The notes: a model not told the origin generated them from the letters alone. 48,854 bases of DNA from an uncultured Pelagibacteraceae bacterium (GCA_902515175.1 CABXTP010000002.1:1-48854); one strand, 5' to 3'; shown: positions 9,991-18,838, numbered from the stretch's first letter. Numbers and translations: made by a program.

Positions 9991-10692
9991 TCAATTTATT
10001 TGATAATTTATGATTGATAGGGCTGAAATTGCGGCTGTTTCAGACCTCAAAATGTTTTCATTAATTTTAACTGACTGAACATCTTTAAATTTAAGAATTT
10101 TTTCTCTTTCATTCTCTGAAAAATCTCCCTCAGGGCCAATAATTATACAGATTGGATTCGTTGTCATTTTGTTAATATTTAATTTTTTATTAGTTTCATT
10201 TAAGTTTGTAAAAATTAGATTAAATTTATAGCTTCTCAAAAGTTTATCTAGTGATTGTGGGTCCTCAATGGTCGGTATTAAAAGTCTGTTTGATTGTTCA
10301 GAGGCTTCGATAATAATTTTTGTTAATCTTTCTTTGTTAATTTTTCTAACTATTGTTCGATCAAATATAATTGGTAAAAATTTCGTTACACCAAGTTCAG
10401 TTGATTTTTGTATCATAAAATCAGAAAAACTTGATTTAATCGGTGAGAAAGCTAGCCAAAGCTCCTTAATATTTTCTTTTTGTCTTAATTGATTGATAAC
10501 TTCAAATTCCACAATTTTTTTATAAATTGTTATAATTCTAACTTCCCACTCCCCATTGCTATTAAATAAAGAAAAAATTTCATTTTCTTTTAATCTCATT
10601 ACTTTTGAAAGATAGTGAGATTGAGATTTGTCTAGTTTGCCTTTTAAATTTATTGATAAACTTTTCGGAAAAAATAATCTAATGTTACTCAT
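9991..10692 (-). CDS. rsmE: 16S rRNA (uracil-1498-N3)-methyltransferase
   Basis: RsmE is a SPOUT-class enzyme that methylates U1498 of 16S rRNA. The 233-aa protein shows the N-terminal PUA-like domain (SQSHYLSKVMRLKENE) and the knotted SAM-binding region with IIGPEGDFSENE (about residues 185-197) and the C-terminal LRSETAAISALSIINYQ. The start at 10692 is an ATG only 17 nt from the divergent dehalogenase gene. It lies upstream of coxB on the same strand; I cannot tell whether the oxidase genes share its transcript or have their own promoter in the 60-nt gap. Confidence 0.93.
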   Translation of the reverse strand: MSNIRLFFPKSLSINLKGKLDKSQSHYLSKVMRLKENEIFSLFNSNGEWEVRIITIYKKIVEFEVINQLRQKENIKELWLAFSPIKSSFSDFMIQKSTELGVTKFLPIIFDRTIVRKINKERLTKIIIEASEQSNRLLIPTIEDPQSLDKLLRSYKFNLIFTNLNETNKKLNINKMTTNPICIIIGPEGDFSENEREKILKFKDVQSVKINENILRSETAAISALSIINYQIN

Positions 10693-10709
10693 AATTATGA
10701 AACTAGTTT

Positions 10710-11372
10710 ATGAAAAATATTAAAGCAATAATTTTTGACGCATATGGAACATTATTTGATGTAAATTCTGCTGCTGAAAAGTGTAAAGATAAAATCGGGA
10801 ACAAATGGGAAGATTTTGCAAATTATTGGAGAACAACTCAATTAGAATATACCTGGCTTAGAAGTTTAATGAAAAGACACAAGGATTTTTGGCAAGTCAC
10901 AGAAGATAGTTTAGATAAATCTTTAAAAGCCTTCAGTATTGATAATTCTATGAGAAATGAACTATTGAATTTATATAAAATACTTTCCCCATATAAGGAA
11001 GTGCCTGAAGTTTTAAAAACACTTAAAGAAAAAAAATTTAAATTAGCTATTTTATCAAATGGGACTCCTGCTCTATTAAATGAACTAGTTAAAAATAATA
11101 ACTTAAATAATATTTTTGATGATATTTTTTCAATTGAACAAGTAGGAATTTATAAACCCGATTTTAGAGTTTATGAAATGCCTATTCAAAAATATGATAT
11201 AAAAAAAAATGAGGTAGTTTTTTTAAGTGCAAATACTTGGGACGTTTCTGGTGGAGGAAATTACGGTTATAATTCTATTTGGGTAAATAGAAATAAGAAT
11301 ATTTTTGATAACTTAGACTTTAAACCTAATTTTGAAATCAAAAATTTATTAGAGTTAGTAAGCTTAATTTAA
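10710..11372 (+). CDS. HAD-superfamily (S)-2-haloacid dehalogenase-like hydrolase
   Basis: This 220-aa protein belongs to the HAD type II haloacid dehalogenase group, which hydrolyses 2-haloalkanoates to 2-hydroxy acids. Motif I is IIFDAYGTLFDV with the nucleophile Asp10, motif II is ILSNGTP, motif III lysine lies in IYKPDFRVYE, and the final motif reads LSANTWDVSGGGNYGYNSIWVNR. The SANTWDVSGG form is typical of true haloacid dehalogenases rather than of phosphatases. The substrate in this organism is unknown. It stands alone between divergent rsmE and a small CxxC protein gene. Confidence 0.85.
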   Translation: MKNIKAIIFDAYGTLFDVNSAAEKCKDKIGNKWEDFANYWRTTQLEYTWLRSLMKRHKDFWQVTEDSLDKSLKAFSIDNSMRNELLNLYKILSPYKEVPEVLKTLKEKKFKLAILSNGTPALLNELVKNNNLNNIFDDIFSIEQVGIYKPDFRVYEMPIQKYDIKKNEVVFLSANTWDVSGGGNYGYNSIWVNRNKNIFDNLDFKPNFEIKNLLELVSLI

Positions 11373-11383
11373 CATAGACAATT

Positions 11384-11427
11384 AGCACATATCCTTATCA
11401 CTGCTTTAATATATAGTTATATGTGCT
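11384..11427. repeat. 9-bp inverted repeat upstream of the 62-aa protein gene
   Basis: AGCACATAT at 11384-11392 is repeated in inverted form as ATATGTGCT at 11419-11427, separated by 26 nt. It lies between the dehalogenase stop and the small gene at 11454. It could form a long-looped RNA hairpin (terminator of the upstream gene without a U tail) or be a pair of operator half-sites for the downstream gene. A TATAAT box follows at 11432-11437, so the operator reading is possible. Confidence 0.45.
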
Positions 11428-11431
11428 GAGA

Positions 11432-11437
11432 TATAAT
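11432..11437 (+). promoter_or_regulatory. Possible -10 box (TATAAT) for the 62-aa protein gene
   Basis: A consensus TATAAT lies 16 nt before the ATG, with a clear Shine-Dalgarno AAAGGAGAA between. No good -35 hexamer lies 17 nt upstream, and chance TATAAT boxes are frequent in AT-rich DNA, so this is only a candidate. The inverted repeat ends 4 nt upstream of it. Confidence 0.3.
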
Positions 11438-11453
11438 CATAAAGGAGAAAAAT

Positions 11454-11642
11454 ATGAGTGAAAAAAAAGATGTTTCTTTTGAAATTTATTCTGATTCAGA
11501 AAAAATGTTAGAACAAATAGTTGATAAATACGATCTTCCTGATCAATCAAAGGCCCTAAGATGTTTGTTAGATTACGTTGAGGAAAAAGAAACTGACTGG
11601 GACGATATGTTTGCAACTATTCGATGTAATAGATGTGGATAG
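11454..11642 (+). CDS. Conserved-looking 62-aa protein with C-terminal CxxC
   Basis: The function is unknown. The protein is acidic, begins with a beta-strand-like VSFEIYSDSEKMLEQIVDKY, continues as helix with DQSKALRCLLDYVEE, and ends in TIRCNRCG. The strand-helix-helix pattern resembles ribbon-helix-helix DNA-binding proteins, and the terminal CNRC could bind metal or be redox active. Both ideas are inference. It has a strong ribosome-binding site (AAAGGAGAA, 11441-11449) and its own possible promoter. The frame ends 2 nt before the convergent DUF924 stop. Confidence 0.75.
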   Translation: MSEKKDVSFEIYSDSEKMLEQIVDKYDLPDQSKALRCLLDYVEEKETDWDDMFATIRCNRCG

Positions 11643-11644
11643 AA

Positions 11645-12205
11645 TTACCATGAAGAATTTGGTCCTTTCAAAAATTCTATCTCCTCTTTAGTAGACTCTC
11701 TACCTAGAATTTTATTTCTATGAGGGTATCTATTAAATTTTTTTATTGTTTTTGTATGATCTTTCCAAAATTTTTTTATATCAATCAAATCAGTATGTTC
11801 TTGAAGAAATAATTCCATAAAATGATATGCCATTTCATGGTCAAACATTTCTTCACTGTGAATCAAAGGTAACAACATAAAAAATCTCTGGCTTTGATCC
11901 ATTTCTTTTAAGAAATCAGATTTGATAGAATAATGAACAATTAATCTTGTTTTTGGATCTTGTTCAAAAGCCTTTTTATGATCTCTGAACATATTTCTTG
12001 AAAATTGATCAAATAAAATGACAAGCGCAAGACTACCCATAGCTGTATCCTGCCAATCATCATATTCATTTAAACTTGCTTTTTCGTAATCATTTAAAAA
12101 TTTTTCTCTAATTAACTGATCGAATTTTTCATCTTTTTTAAAACGTTTTTCAGATGGTGTTTCTACAAACCAGAAATCAAGTATTGCTTTGGCACGGGAA
12201 TTCAT
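11645..12205 (-). CDS. DUF924 family protein
   Basis: This 186-aa soluble protein matches the DUF924 family by its opening ILDFWFVETPSEKRF-KKDEKFD pattern and by LALVILFDQFSRNMFRDHKKAFEQDP in the middle. A further conserved stretch is FFMLLPLIHSEEMFDHE (about residues 108-124). The fold is reported as TPR-like, but the biochemical role is not known to me. It converges with the 62-aa gene (2-nt gap) and shares its upstream region with the divergent doxX-like gene. Confidence 0.85.
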   Translation of the reverse strand: MNSRAKAILDFWFVETPSEKRFKKDEKFDQLIREKFLNDYEKASLNEYDDWQDTAMGSLALVILFDQFSRNMFRDHKKAFEQDPKTRLIVHYSIKSDFLKEMDQSQRFFMLLPLIHSEEMFDHEMAYHFMELFLQEHTDLIDIKKFWKDHTKTIKKFNRYPHRNKILGRESTKEEIEFLKGPNSSW

Positions 12206-12273
12206 AGTCTTTATATGATTTTTATCATTTCAGTAGGTGACAAAAAAGATATTTTTTTTCACTTGAAAAGAAT

Positions 12274-12299
12274 TTTACAATCAGTCATTGTGTTGTAAA
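12274..12299. repeat. Inverted repeat in the divergent DUF924/doxX promoter region
   Basis: TTTACAA (12274-12280) and TTGTAAA (12293-12299) form a 7-bp inverted repeat with a 12-nt spacer. It lies in the 112-nt gap between two divergent genes, where an operator would be expected. The sequence is AT-rich, so chance occurrence is possible. Confidence 0.25.
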
Positions 12300-12317
12300 T
12301 AGTACAATTAATTAATT

Positions 12318-12686
12318 ATGACTCAAATATTAGACTTAATTGGAAGAATTTTTATTTCAGGTATCTTTTTATTAAGTGGAATTAATAAAATTGGAAACTA
12401 TGAAGGAACAGTTGGCTGGATGGAAAGTTTTGGTATCCCTGAATTTTTATTAATACCAGCTATAATTTTAGAGATAATAGCTCCAATTTTAATTATCATT
12501 GGTTACAAAACTAAAATTGCGGCAGCAGCCTTAAGTATATTTTGTATTGCTACAGCAGTAATATTTCATAATAATTTTAGTGACCAAATGCAATTTATTG
12601 CTTTCATGAAAAATATTGCTTTGGCTGGTGGATTTTTGTTTTTAGTAGTAAATGGTGCCAAAAGTTATTGCTTAGACAAAAAGTAA
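12318..12686 (+). CDS. DoxX family membrane protein
   Basis: This 122-aa protein has four predicted membrane helices, as in the DoxX/DoxD family. The start ILDLIGRIFISGIFLLSGINKI is characteristic, and LLIPAIILEIIAPILIIIGYKTKIAAAAL matches the central part. DoxX proteins are linked to redox or sulfur metabolism in some organisms, but the role is mostly unclear. It is followed after 36 nt by a pirin gene and then a quinone oxidoreductase on the same strand. DoxX, pirin and oxidoreductase genes often sit together, which suggests a shared stress or quinone-related role. Confidence 0.88.
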   Translation: MTQILDLIGRIFISGIFLLSGINKIGNYEGTVGWMESFGIPEFLLIPAIILEIIAPILIIIGYKTKIAAAALSIFCIATAVIFHNNFSDQMQFIAFMKNIALAGGFLFLVVNGAKSYCLDKK

Positions 12687-12722
12687 TCTTGAATCAAATA
12701 TTAAACTTACTATTAATCTTCT

Positions 12723-13559
12723 ATGAAAAATATTGAAGTAAAAAAAATTATAAATCCTATCCCAGCATCTGATGGTGCTGGAGTAAAATTAAAAAGAAGC
12801 ATTGGAGTCGAACCAAATTACTTTGATCCCTTTTTAATGTTAGATGAATTTGGATCAGAAAATAGTGAAGATTATATTGCTGGCTTCCCGCCACATCCGC
12901 ATAGAGGTATTGAGACAGTTACTTACATGTTGGCAGGAGATTTTGAGCACAAAGATAGCACTGGTGGTGAGGGAAGAATGACCGCTGGAGATGTTCAATG
13001 GATGAAAACGGGGAGTGGAATTATTCATTCAGAGATGCCTGCTATGAAAGAAGGAAAATTACATGGATTTCAATTATGGATAAACATGCCGGCAAAATTA
13101 AAAATGAGTAAACCAGAATACATCTATATTGATGCTGATAAAATGAAAATTCATAAAGACACAGATAAAACGGTCAAAGTCATTGCTGGTAAATTTGAAA
13201 AAGCTGAAGGCCCTGTTAAAGGGCATAATGTGGAACCAGTTTATTTTGATGTTGAACTTAAAAAAGATAAAGAATTTTTTTTTCAATTACCTTCTACTCA
13301 CAATTCATTTGTTTATTTAATTAATGGAGAAATAGTAATTGGTGGAAAGAAGCACGATAATGTCAAAGATAGTACTCTCATACTACTGACTATAGGTGAA
13401 GAGTTAAAAGTTAAAGCTAAAACTGACGCGAAATTCTTATTAATTTCTGGAAAACCTATTAATGAAGAGATCGCAAGAGGTGGTCCGTTTGTAATGAACA
13501 CTAAAGCTGAAATCTTGCAAGCAGTTCAAGATTATCATAACGATACCTTTGTAAAATGA
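12723..13559 (+). CDS. Pirin family protein
   Basis: Pirins are bicupin metal-binding proteins; some are quercetin dioxygenases. The N-terminal cupin shows the metal ligands in FPPHPHRGIETVTYMLAG (two His) followed by IIHSEMP and a downstream glutamate. The C-terminal pirin domain contains RGGPFVMNTKAEILQAVQDY (about residues 250-269), the standard closing motif. The length of 278 aa is normal. The stop overlaps the quinone oxidoreductase ATG by 4 nt, so the two are probably co-translated. The substrate is not predictable from the sequence. Confidence 0.94.
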   Translation: MKNIEVKKIINPIPASDGAGVKLKRSIGVEPNYFDPFLMLDEFGSENSEDYIAGFPPHPHRGIETVTYMLAGDFEHKDSTGGEGRMTAGDVQWMKTGSGIIHSEMPAMKEGKLHGFQLWINMPAKLKMSKPEYIYIDADKMKIHKDTDKTVKVIAGKFEKAEGPVKGHNVEPVYFDVELKKDKEFFFQLPSTHNSFVYLINGEIVIGGKKHDNVKDSTLILLTIGEELKVKAKTDAKFLLISGKPINEEIARGGPFVMNTKAEILQAVQDYHNDTFVK

Positions 13560-14527
13560 AGGCAGTATTAATTTCAAAAAATGGGGGTCCAGAAGTTTTA
13601 GAAATAAAAGATATTAAGCTTGAAGATCCAAAATCTGGTGAAGTTTTGATTAAAAACGAAGCCATTGGTTTAAATTATATAGACACTTATCACAGATCTG
13701 GCCTCTACCCTGTAGAATTACCATCTACTATTGGTATTGAGGGTGCGGGAATAATTGAAAAAATTGGTCCAAATGTAAAAAATTTTGATGTTGGTGACAA
13801 GGTAGCTTACGCATCTATGCCTATTGGCTCATATTCAACACATAGAATTTTTCCTACTAAAAAATTGGTTAAAGTGCCAAGTCAAATTGAATTAGAAAAT
13901 GTTGTAACTTTAATGACTAAAGGTTTTACAGTTTTCTATCTTCTACATAAAACATATCCTGTAAGATCTGGTGAGACTATATTGTTTCACGCTGCTGCTG
14001 GAGGTGTAGGACAAATATTTTGCCAGTGGGCAAAAAGTTTGGGTTGCACTGTAATTGGAACTGTTGGCTCAGATGAAAAAATAGAAATAGCAAAATCTAA
14101 TGGTTGTTCTTATGTTATAAATTATTCAAAAGAAAATTTTGCAGAAAAAGTTAAGGAAATTACTAATGGAGAGGGTGTTCCTGTTGTTTATGATGGGGTA
14201 GGAAAAAAAACATTCGACGGTTCTATTGAAAGTTTAAAAGTAAGAGGGATGATGGTCTCATTTGGAAATGCCTCAGGCCCACTTGATCCATGCGATGTAA
14301 CGAAATCATTAGCACCAAAAGGACTATATTTAACTAGACCAAGCATTGCTCATTACACTTCCACAAAGGAAGAACTAGACGAAGCTGCAAATAAAGTTTT
14401 TGATATGTTTATCTCAAAAAAATTCAAGTTAAATATTTTCAAAAAATATGCATTAAATGAAATAGTACAAGCTCATAAAGATCTTGAAGATAGAAAAATA
14501 TTGGGTCCAGCTGTAATTATTCCCTAA
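13556..14527 (+). CDS. Zinc-free quinone oxidoreductase (MDR family)
   Basis: This 323-aa protein is a zeta-crystallin/Qor-type NADPH:quinone oxidoreductase. It shows NYIDTYHRSGLYPVELPSTIGIEGAGI, the NADPH-binding loop ILFHAAAGGVGQIFCQWAKS (AxxGGVGxxxxQ pattern, about residues 143-162) and YDGVGKKTFDGSIESLKVRGMMVSFGNASG. No zinc-ligand cysteine cluster is present, which fits the family. It overlaps pirin by 4 nt and ends in a 4-nt antiparallel stop overlap with the DUF2721 gene. Confidence 0.92.
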   Translation: MKAVLISKNGGPEVLEIKDIKLEDPKSGEVLIKNEAIGLNYIDTYHRSGLYPVELPSTIGIEGAGIIEKIGPNVKNFDVGDKVAYASMPIGSYSTHRIFPTKKLVKVPSQIELENVVTLMTKGFTVFYLLHKTYPVRSGETILFHAAAGGVGQIFCQWAKSLGCTVIGTVGSDEKIEIAKSNGCSYVINYSKENFAEKVKEITNGEGVPVVYDGVGKKTFDGSIESLKVRGMMVSFGNASGPLDPCDVTKSLAPKGLYLTRPSIAHYTSTKEELDEAANKVFDMFISKKFKLNIFKKYALNEIVQAHKDLEDRKILGPAVIIP

Positions 14528-14928
14528 TCTACTTTTACATCCATATCAGACATATGAAGCTTTAAAGCGTTTGTTGAAATATGAATTTCTCTTATAAAAA
14601 ATAATATCGAAATAATCATTGATAAACAACAAGATCCAAAAATTATTCTTGCCACAAATAAGCTATCTAAATAAAGAGCAAACACCGTTAGCATATTAAA
14701 TAAAAAACCAAAAGCAGCAAATAAAATTGTCCATCTCAAAAGCGTAATTCTACCACTTAAGTTAATAAATTGTTTTTTCCACTCGGGTGGAATATGTTTT
14801 TCATAAACATGTTCATCATGTAATTGTCTAATGAGGATGCTCAAAGAGTGAAAACGATTACTATAAACTGCCATTAATAATGGTATAGCTGGAAACATTA
14901 AAGCAGTGACGGTATAGTCAATATTCAT
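14524..14928 (-). CDS. DUF2721 family membrane protein
   Basis: This protein of about 134 aa has an N-terminal hydrophobic segment, a charged RFHSLSILIRQLHDEH region and two further helices (TLLRWTILFAAFGFLFNMLTVF; IIFGSCCLSMIISILFF), matching the DUF2721 family. No function is known. I prefer ATG at 14928; a TTG at 14949 would extend it by seven residues. Its stop overlaps the stop of the convergent quinone oxidoreductase gene (shared CTAA). It is divergent from ubiA. Confidence 0.8.
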   Translation of the reverse strand: MNIDYTVTALMFPAIPLLMAVYSNRFHSLSILIRQLHDEHVYEKHIPPEWKKQFINLSGRITLLRWTILFAAFGFLFNMLTVFALYLDSLFVARIIFGSCCLSMIISILFFIREIHISTNALKLHMSDMDVKVD

Positions 14929-14977
14929 TCGAATCAGTTTGATTATCAACCTTGCCTTTGTTATTTACAAGTATTTT

Positions 14978-15841
14978 ATGAAGCAAATTTATTATTTCAT
15001 TGAATTAATAAGATTTAAGAAACCTATAGGTTTTATGCTCTTATTCTGGCCTTGTGCATGGGGTTTAACAATTGCATATGATTTTTCCTCCGAAAAAATT
15101 ACTTATTTTTATTACCTCACTTTATTTTTAACAGGAGCAATACTAATGAGATCTGCAGGCTGCATTGTTAATGATATTGTTGACAGAAAATTTGATAAGA
15201 AAGTTTTTAGAACAAAAAACAGACCTATAGCATCTGGACAGGTTTCAATAAAATTAGGTTTATTCTACTCTATTTGTTTATGCCTATTGGCATTAACAGT
15301 TTTAATACAATTTAATCTTTTAACAATTATTCTTGCCTTGGGTTCAATGCCATTAGCATTCACATATCCTCTTATGAAAAGGTACACTTACTGGCCTCAA
15401 CTCTTTTTGGGTATTACCTTTAATTATGGATTAATATTAGGTTGGACATCTGTAACAAATGAAATTGCTGTCTTACCTTTTGTTTTATATGTTGGAGCCA
15501 TATTTTGGACACTTGGATTTGACACTATATATGGATTTCAAGATATTAAAGATGATGAAATTATAGGTCTAAAGTCTACTTCGATAAAATTTAAATCTAA
15601 TCCTTATAGGTTTTTAAAAATATGTTACTCAATTTTTCTCTCAAGTTTACTTATTATAGGTTTTCTAATAAAACTAAATCTATTTTATTTTATTTTATTA
15701 ATTACTGTTGCTTTACAAATGTTTTATTTTCAACTTAATAAATTAGATATAAAAAAAACAGAAAGTTGTCTTAAAATTTTCAAATCTAATAACTTTTTAG
15801 GTTTATTAATTTTTATATGTTTAATTATAGGAAAAATATAA
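14978..15841 (+). CDS. ubiA: 4-hydroxybenzoate polyprenyltransferase
   Basis: UbiA attaches the polyprenyl tail to 4-hydroxybenzoate in ubiquinone synthesis. The 287-aa membrane protein shows the first Asp-rich motif NDIVDRKFDKKVFRTKNRPIASG and the second DTIYGFQDIKDDEIIGLKSTS. The N-terminal RFKKPIGFMLLFWPCAWGL is characteristic of UbiA rather than CtaB. I chose ATG 14978, although the frame stays open upstream to 14939. It is followed directly by the ABC transporter gene (start at +1 nt after the stop). Confidence 0.93.
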   Translation: MKQIYYFIELIRFKKPIGFMLLFWPCAWGLTIAYDFSSEKITYFYYLTLFLTGAILMRSAGCIVNDIVDRKFDKKVFRTKNRPIASGQVSIKLGLFYSICLCLLALTVLIQFNLLTIILALGSMPLAFTYPLMKRYTYWPQLFLGITFNYGLILGWTSVTNEIAVLPFVLYVGAIFWTLGFDTIYGFQDIKDDEIIGLKSTSIKFKSNPYRFLKICYSIFLSSLLIIGFLIKLNLFYFILLITVALQMFYFQLNKLDIKKTESCLKIFKSNNFLGLLIFICLIIGKI

Positions 15842-17579
15842 ATGTCTTTAGACTTTAAAATTTTAAAAAGACTTTACAAAAGTTATACAAAAAAATATTT
15901 AAAAAAAATATTAGTATCTCTTTTTTTTACAATCATTCTAGCAGGTAGTACTTCTGCTGTCGCATATTTACTTGATCCTGCAATAGATCAGTTATTTATT
16001 AATCAAAATAAAAAAATGCTTTTTTTAATTCCAGGATTAATCATTTTGGCTTTTGCTACAAAAGGAGCCTCTCTGTACCTTGCAAAAGTTTTAATGATTG
16101 CAGTTTCTCAAGATGTAAAAAGGGATATGCAAGTGGATATGTTTAATTCAATTGTAGTTGCTGATACAGGTTTAATAGATAAAAAACATTCAGGAAAATT
16201 CATAGCTAACTTAAATAATGATATAAATATGATTACAAATCTTCTTAGTGTAGCAATTTTAAATCTTTTTAAAGATAGCTTTACGTTAATCGCTTTATTA
16301 GGTGTAATGTTTTATCAAAATTGGAAATTATCCTTAATAGCAATAATAATGATCCCTTTGGCCAGTGGTGCGGCTAGAACATTAGGAAAAAGAATGGGTA
16401 AAGTGACCATTGAACAAATGGTCAAGGCTGGTGATTTTATGAGTTACTTAGTTGAGGTATTAAAAAATCATAGAATAATTAAAATTTTTCAAACGGAAAA
16501 TTATGAAAAAGAAAGAGCACGTAAATTTCTTGAGGAACTTAAGTTAAAGGGTCAAAAAATTGCTGAGATAATGGTAAGGGCCTCACCAATTATGGAATTT
16601 TTGACAGGAATTATGATTGCATGTTTAGTTTATGTTGCTGCAATACTAGTTGCTAATAATGAATTAGAGGTAAGTAAATTTTTTTCTTTTCTTGCTGCGA
16701 TGATGTTGGCTTACCAACCTGTGAGATCATTAGCTACAATAAATATAACAATACAACAAGGTTTAGCGGGTGCTAAAAGAGTATTGCCAGTTATTGATGA
16801 AAAACCAGAGGTAAGAGATAAAGATAATATTGAAGATTTGGAATTTAAAAAAGGTGATATAGATTTTGAGAATGTCAATTTTAATTATTCAAATGAAGGG
16901 GTTGTTTTAAAATCAATTAATCTTAATTTTCCAGGTGAAAAAATGACAGCACTAGTTGGTTTAAGTGGAGCGGGAAAATCTACAATTTTAAATCTTATTC
17001 CAAGATTTTATAATATACAAAATGGTGATATAAAGATTGATCAACAGTCAATTTATAATCATACGCTTTATTCTTTAAGAAAAGGAATTTCTCTTGTAAG
17101 CCAGGACACAACTTTATTTGATGATACTGTTAAAAATAATATTACATATGCAAATCTTGATGCAACTGAAGAGGAAATAAAAGAAGCAGCTCGACATTCT
17201 TTTGCTGATGAATTTATTCAAAAACTGCCAAATCAATATGATACTTTGATTGGAGAAAACGGTGTTAGACTCTCAGGAGGAGAAAAGCAGAGACTCTCAA
17301 TTGCAAGGGCTATACTTAAAAAAAAGCCCTATAATTTTACTTGATGAAGCGACATCATCTTTAGATTCCGAAACTGAGAGTAAAATTCAAAAAGCAATAA
17401 ATTTTTTAAGAAAAGGAAGAACAACCATTGTTATCGCTCATAGGTTATCTACAATATTAAATTCTGATAAAATTTATGTTATTGACCGAGGGCAGGTTAT
17501 AGAGTCAGGTACTCATGATATTTTACTTAATAGTTCTCAAATCTATAAAAATTTTTACGAAAAACAAATCAAAAAATAA
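15842..17579 (+). CDS. msbA: MsbA-like lipid export ABC transporter, apparent frameshift in A8 tract
   Basis: Read as one gene this is a fused membrane-ATPase ABC exporter of about 578 aa, the type that flips lipid A or phospholipids. The membrane domain (about 1-310) is followed by Walker A GLSGAGKST (about 372-380), the signature LSGGEKQRLSIARAIL, Walker B IILLDEATSS and the H-loop IAHRLST. The frame breaks at a run of eight A at 17318-17325, just after the signature. The first frame then runs PYNFT and stops at 17342-17344, while Walker B and the rest continue in the other frame to TAA at 17579. Seven A would restore the gene. The neighbours waaA, lpxK and lpxL support an MsbA role. A sequencing error is the simplest cause; a real disruption or slippage is possible. 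Confidence 0.85.
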
Positions 17580-17581
17580 TA

Positions 17582-18838
17582 ATGCTTATAATTTATAGAC
17601 TTCTAAGTAGTCTAATTTTAATTTTATCTCCAATTATATTAATTTTTAGATTATTGAATAAAAAAGAAGATATAAAAAGATTTAAAGAAAAGTTTTGTTT
17701 TTTTTCTGAAAAAAAAAATCAGGGTAAGTTAATTTGGTTTCACGGTGCTAGCGTAGGAGAACTACAAAGTATAATACCTTTGGTAGAAAAATTAAGCCAA
17801 AATAAAAAAATCAAACAAATTTTAATTACATCTAATACTTTAAGCTCATCAAAAATAATAAGTAAATTAAAATTAAAAAAAGTAATTCATCAATTTTTTC
17901 CAATTGATGTAAATTTTCTATCTAAAAAATTTTTAGATTATTGGAGTCCATCAATAGCATTTTTTATCGATTCTGAGATATGGCCTAATATGTTAATAAA
18001 TTTAAAAAAAAATAAAACACCAGTTCTTCTTTTAAATGGAAGAATAACAAAAAAGACATTTAAAAGATGGTTAATATTTCCAAATTTTGCAAATAGCTTA
18101 TTTCAAAAATTTAACTTATGTCTTACCTCAAATAATGAGACAAAAAGATATTTATCAAAACTTGGAGCAAAAAAAATTAAGTATATTGGAAATCTTAAAT
18201 ATTCTCAATCAGAGCAAAAAATAGATGTGATAAAAAAAAATACTTTGATGTTTATCAAATCTAGGAAAGTTTGGTGTGCCTCAAGCACACATCATAACGA
18301 GGAAATGATTTGTGGTTTGATACACCAAAAACTAAAAATAAAGCATAAAAATTTATTAACAATAATTATACCAAGACATGTTAATAGAATTGAAAATATA
18401 AGAAGAGAATTGACTAATCTCAATTTAAAAGTTCACTTAGATGATCCATTGTCAACAATTGATAAAAAAACTGATATCTATTTAGTAAATTCATACGGCA
18501 AAACAAAGTCCTTTTACAATGTTTGCAAAAATGTGTTTCTTGGAGGGTCAATAATCAATCATGGTGGTCAAAATCCTTTGGAGGCTGCAAGATTTGGATG
18601 TAATATTTTACATGGTAAAAATGTTTCAAATTTTAGAGAAATTTACGAGTTTCTTAACAAAAATAAAATTTCTAATTTGATTAAATCCAATAATAATTTT
18701 GAAGATAAGTTGGGTAGGCTTTTATCTAAAAAAAATGATTCTGCTAAATCTATTAAATATAAAATAAACTTTATCGGAAAAAAAATATTAACAAATACTA
18801 AAAAAGAAATTGATCTTTTTTTAAAAAATGCAGTTTAG
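17582..18838 (+). CDS. waaA: 3-deoxy-D-manno-octulosonic acid (Kdo) transferase
   Basis: WaaA (KdtA) adds Kdo to lipid IVA at the inner membrane. The 418-aa protein has an N-terminal membrane anchor, the donor/acceptor-site motif IWFHGASVGELQSIIPLVEKL (about residues 50-70, with the catalytic glutamate), DSEIWPNMLINLKK, and the C-terminal FLGGSIINHGGQNPLEAARFGCNI that binds CMP-Kdo. The length is typical of a complete enzyme. It starts 2 nt after the ABC transporter stop and overlaps lpxK by 11 nt. Confidence 0.95.
   Translation: MLIIYRLLSSLILILSPIILIFRLLNKKEDIKRFKEKFCFFSEKKNQGKLIWFHGASVGELQSIIPLVEKLSQNKKIKQILITSNTLSSSKIISKLKLKKVIHQFFPIDVNFLSKKFLDYWSPSIAFFIDSEIWPNMLINLKKNKTPVLLLNGRITKKTFKRWLIFPNFANSLFQKFNLCLTSNNETKRYLSKLGAKKIKYIGNLKYSQSEQKIDVIKKNTLMFIKSRKVWCASSTHHNEEMICGLIHQKLKIKHKNLLTIIIPRHVNRIENIRRELTNLNLKVHLDDPLSTIDKKTDIYLVNSYGKTKSFYNVCKNVFLGGSIINHGGQNPLEAARFGCNILHGKNVSNFREIYEFLNKNKISNLIKSNNNFEDKLGRLLSKKNDSAKSIKYKINFIGKKILTNTKKEIDLFLKNAV

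Noticed and set aside
17318-17344. Programmed -1 ribosomal frameshift at the A8 tract
   Set aside because: Shifting back by one nucleotide gives a TAA almost at once; only loss of one A or gain of two restores Walker B.
17250-17579. Separate small ABC ATPase gene starting at 17250
   Set aside because: It carries only Walker B and the H-loop and continues the interrupted upstream gene in another frame. It is treated as the 3' part of the frameshifted transporter.
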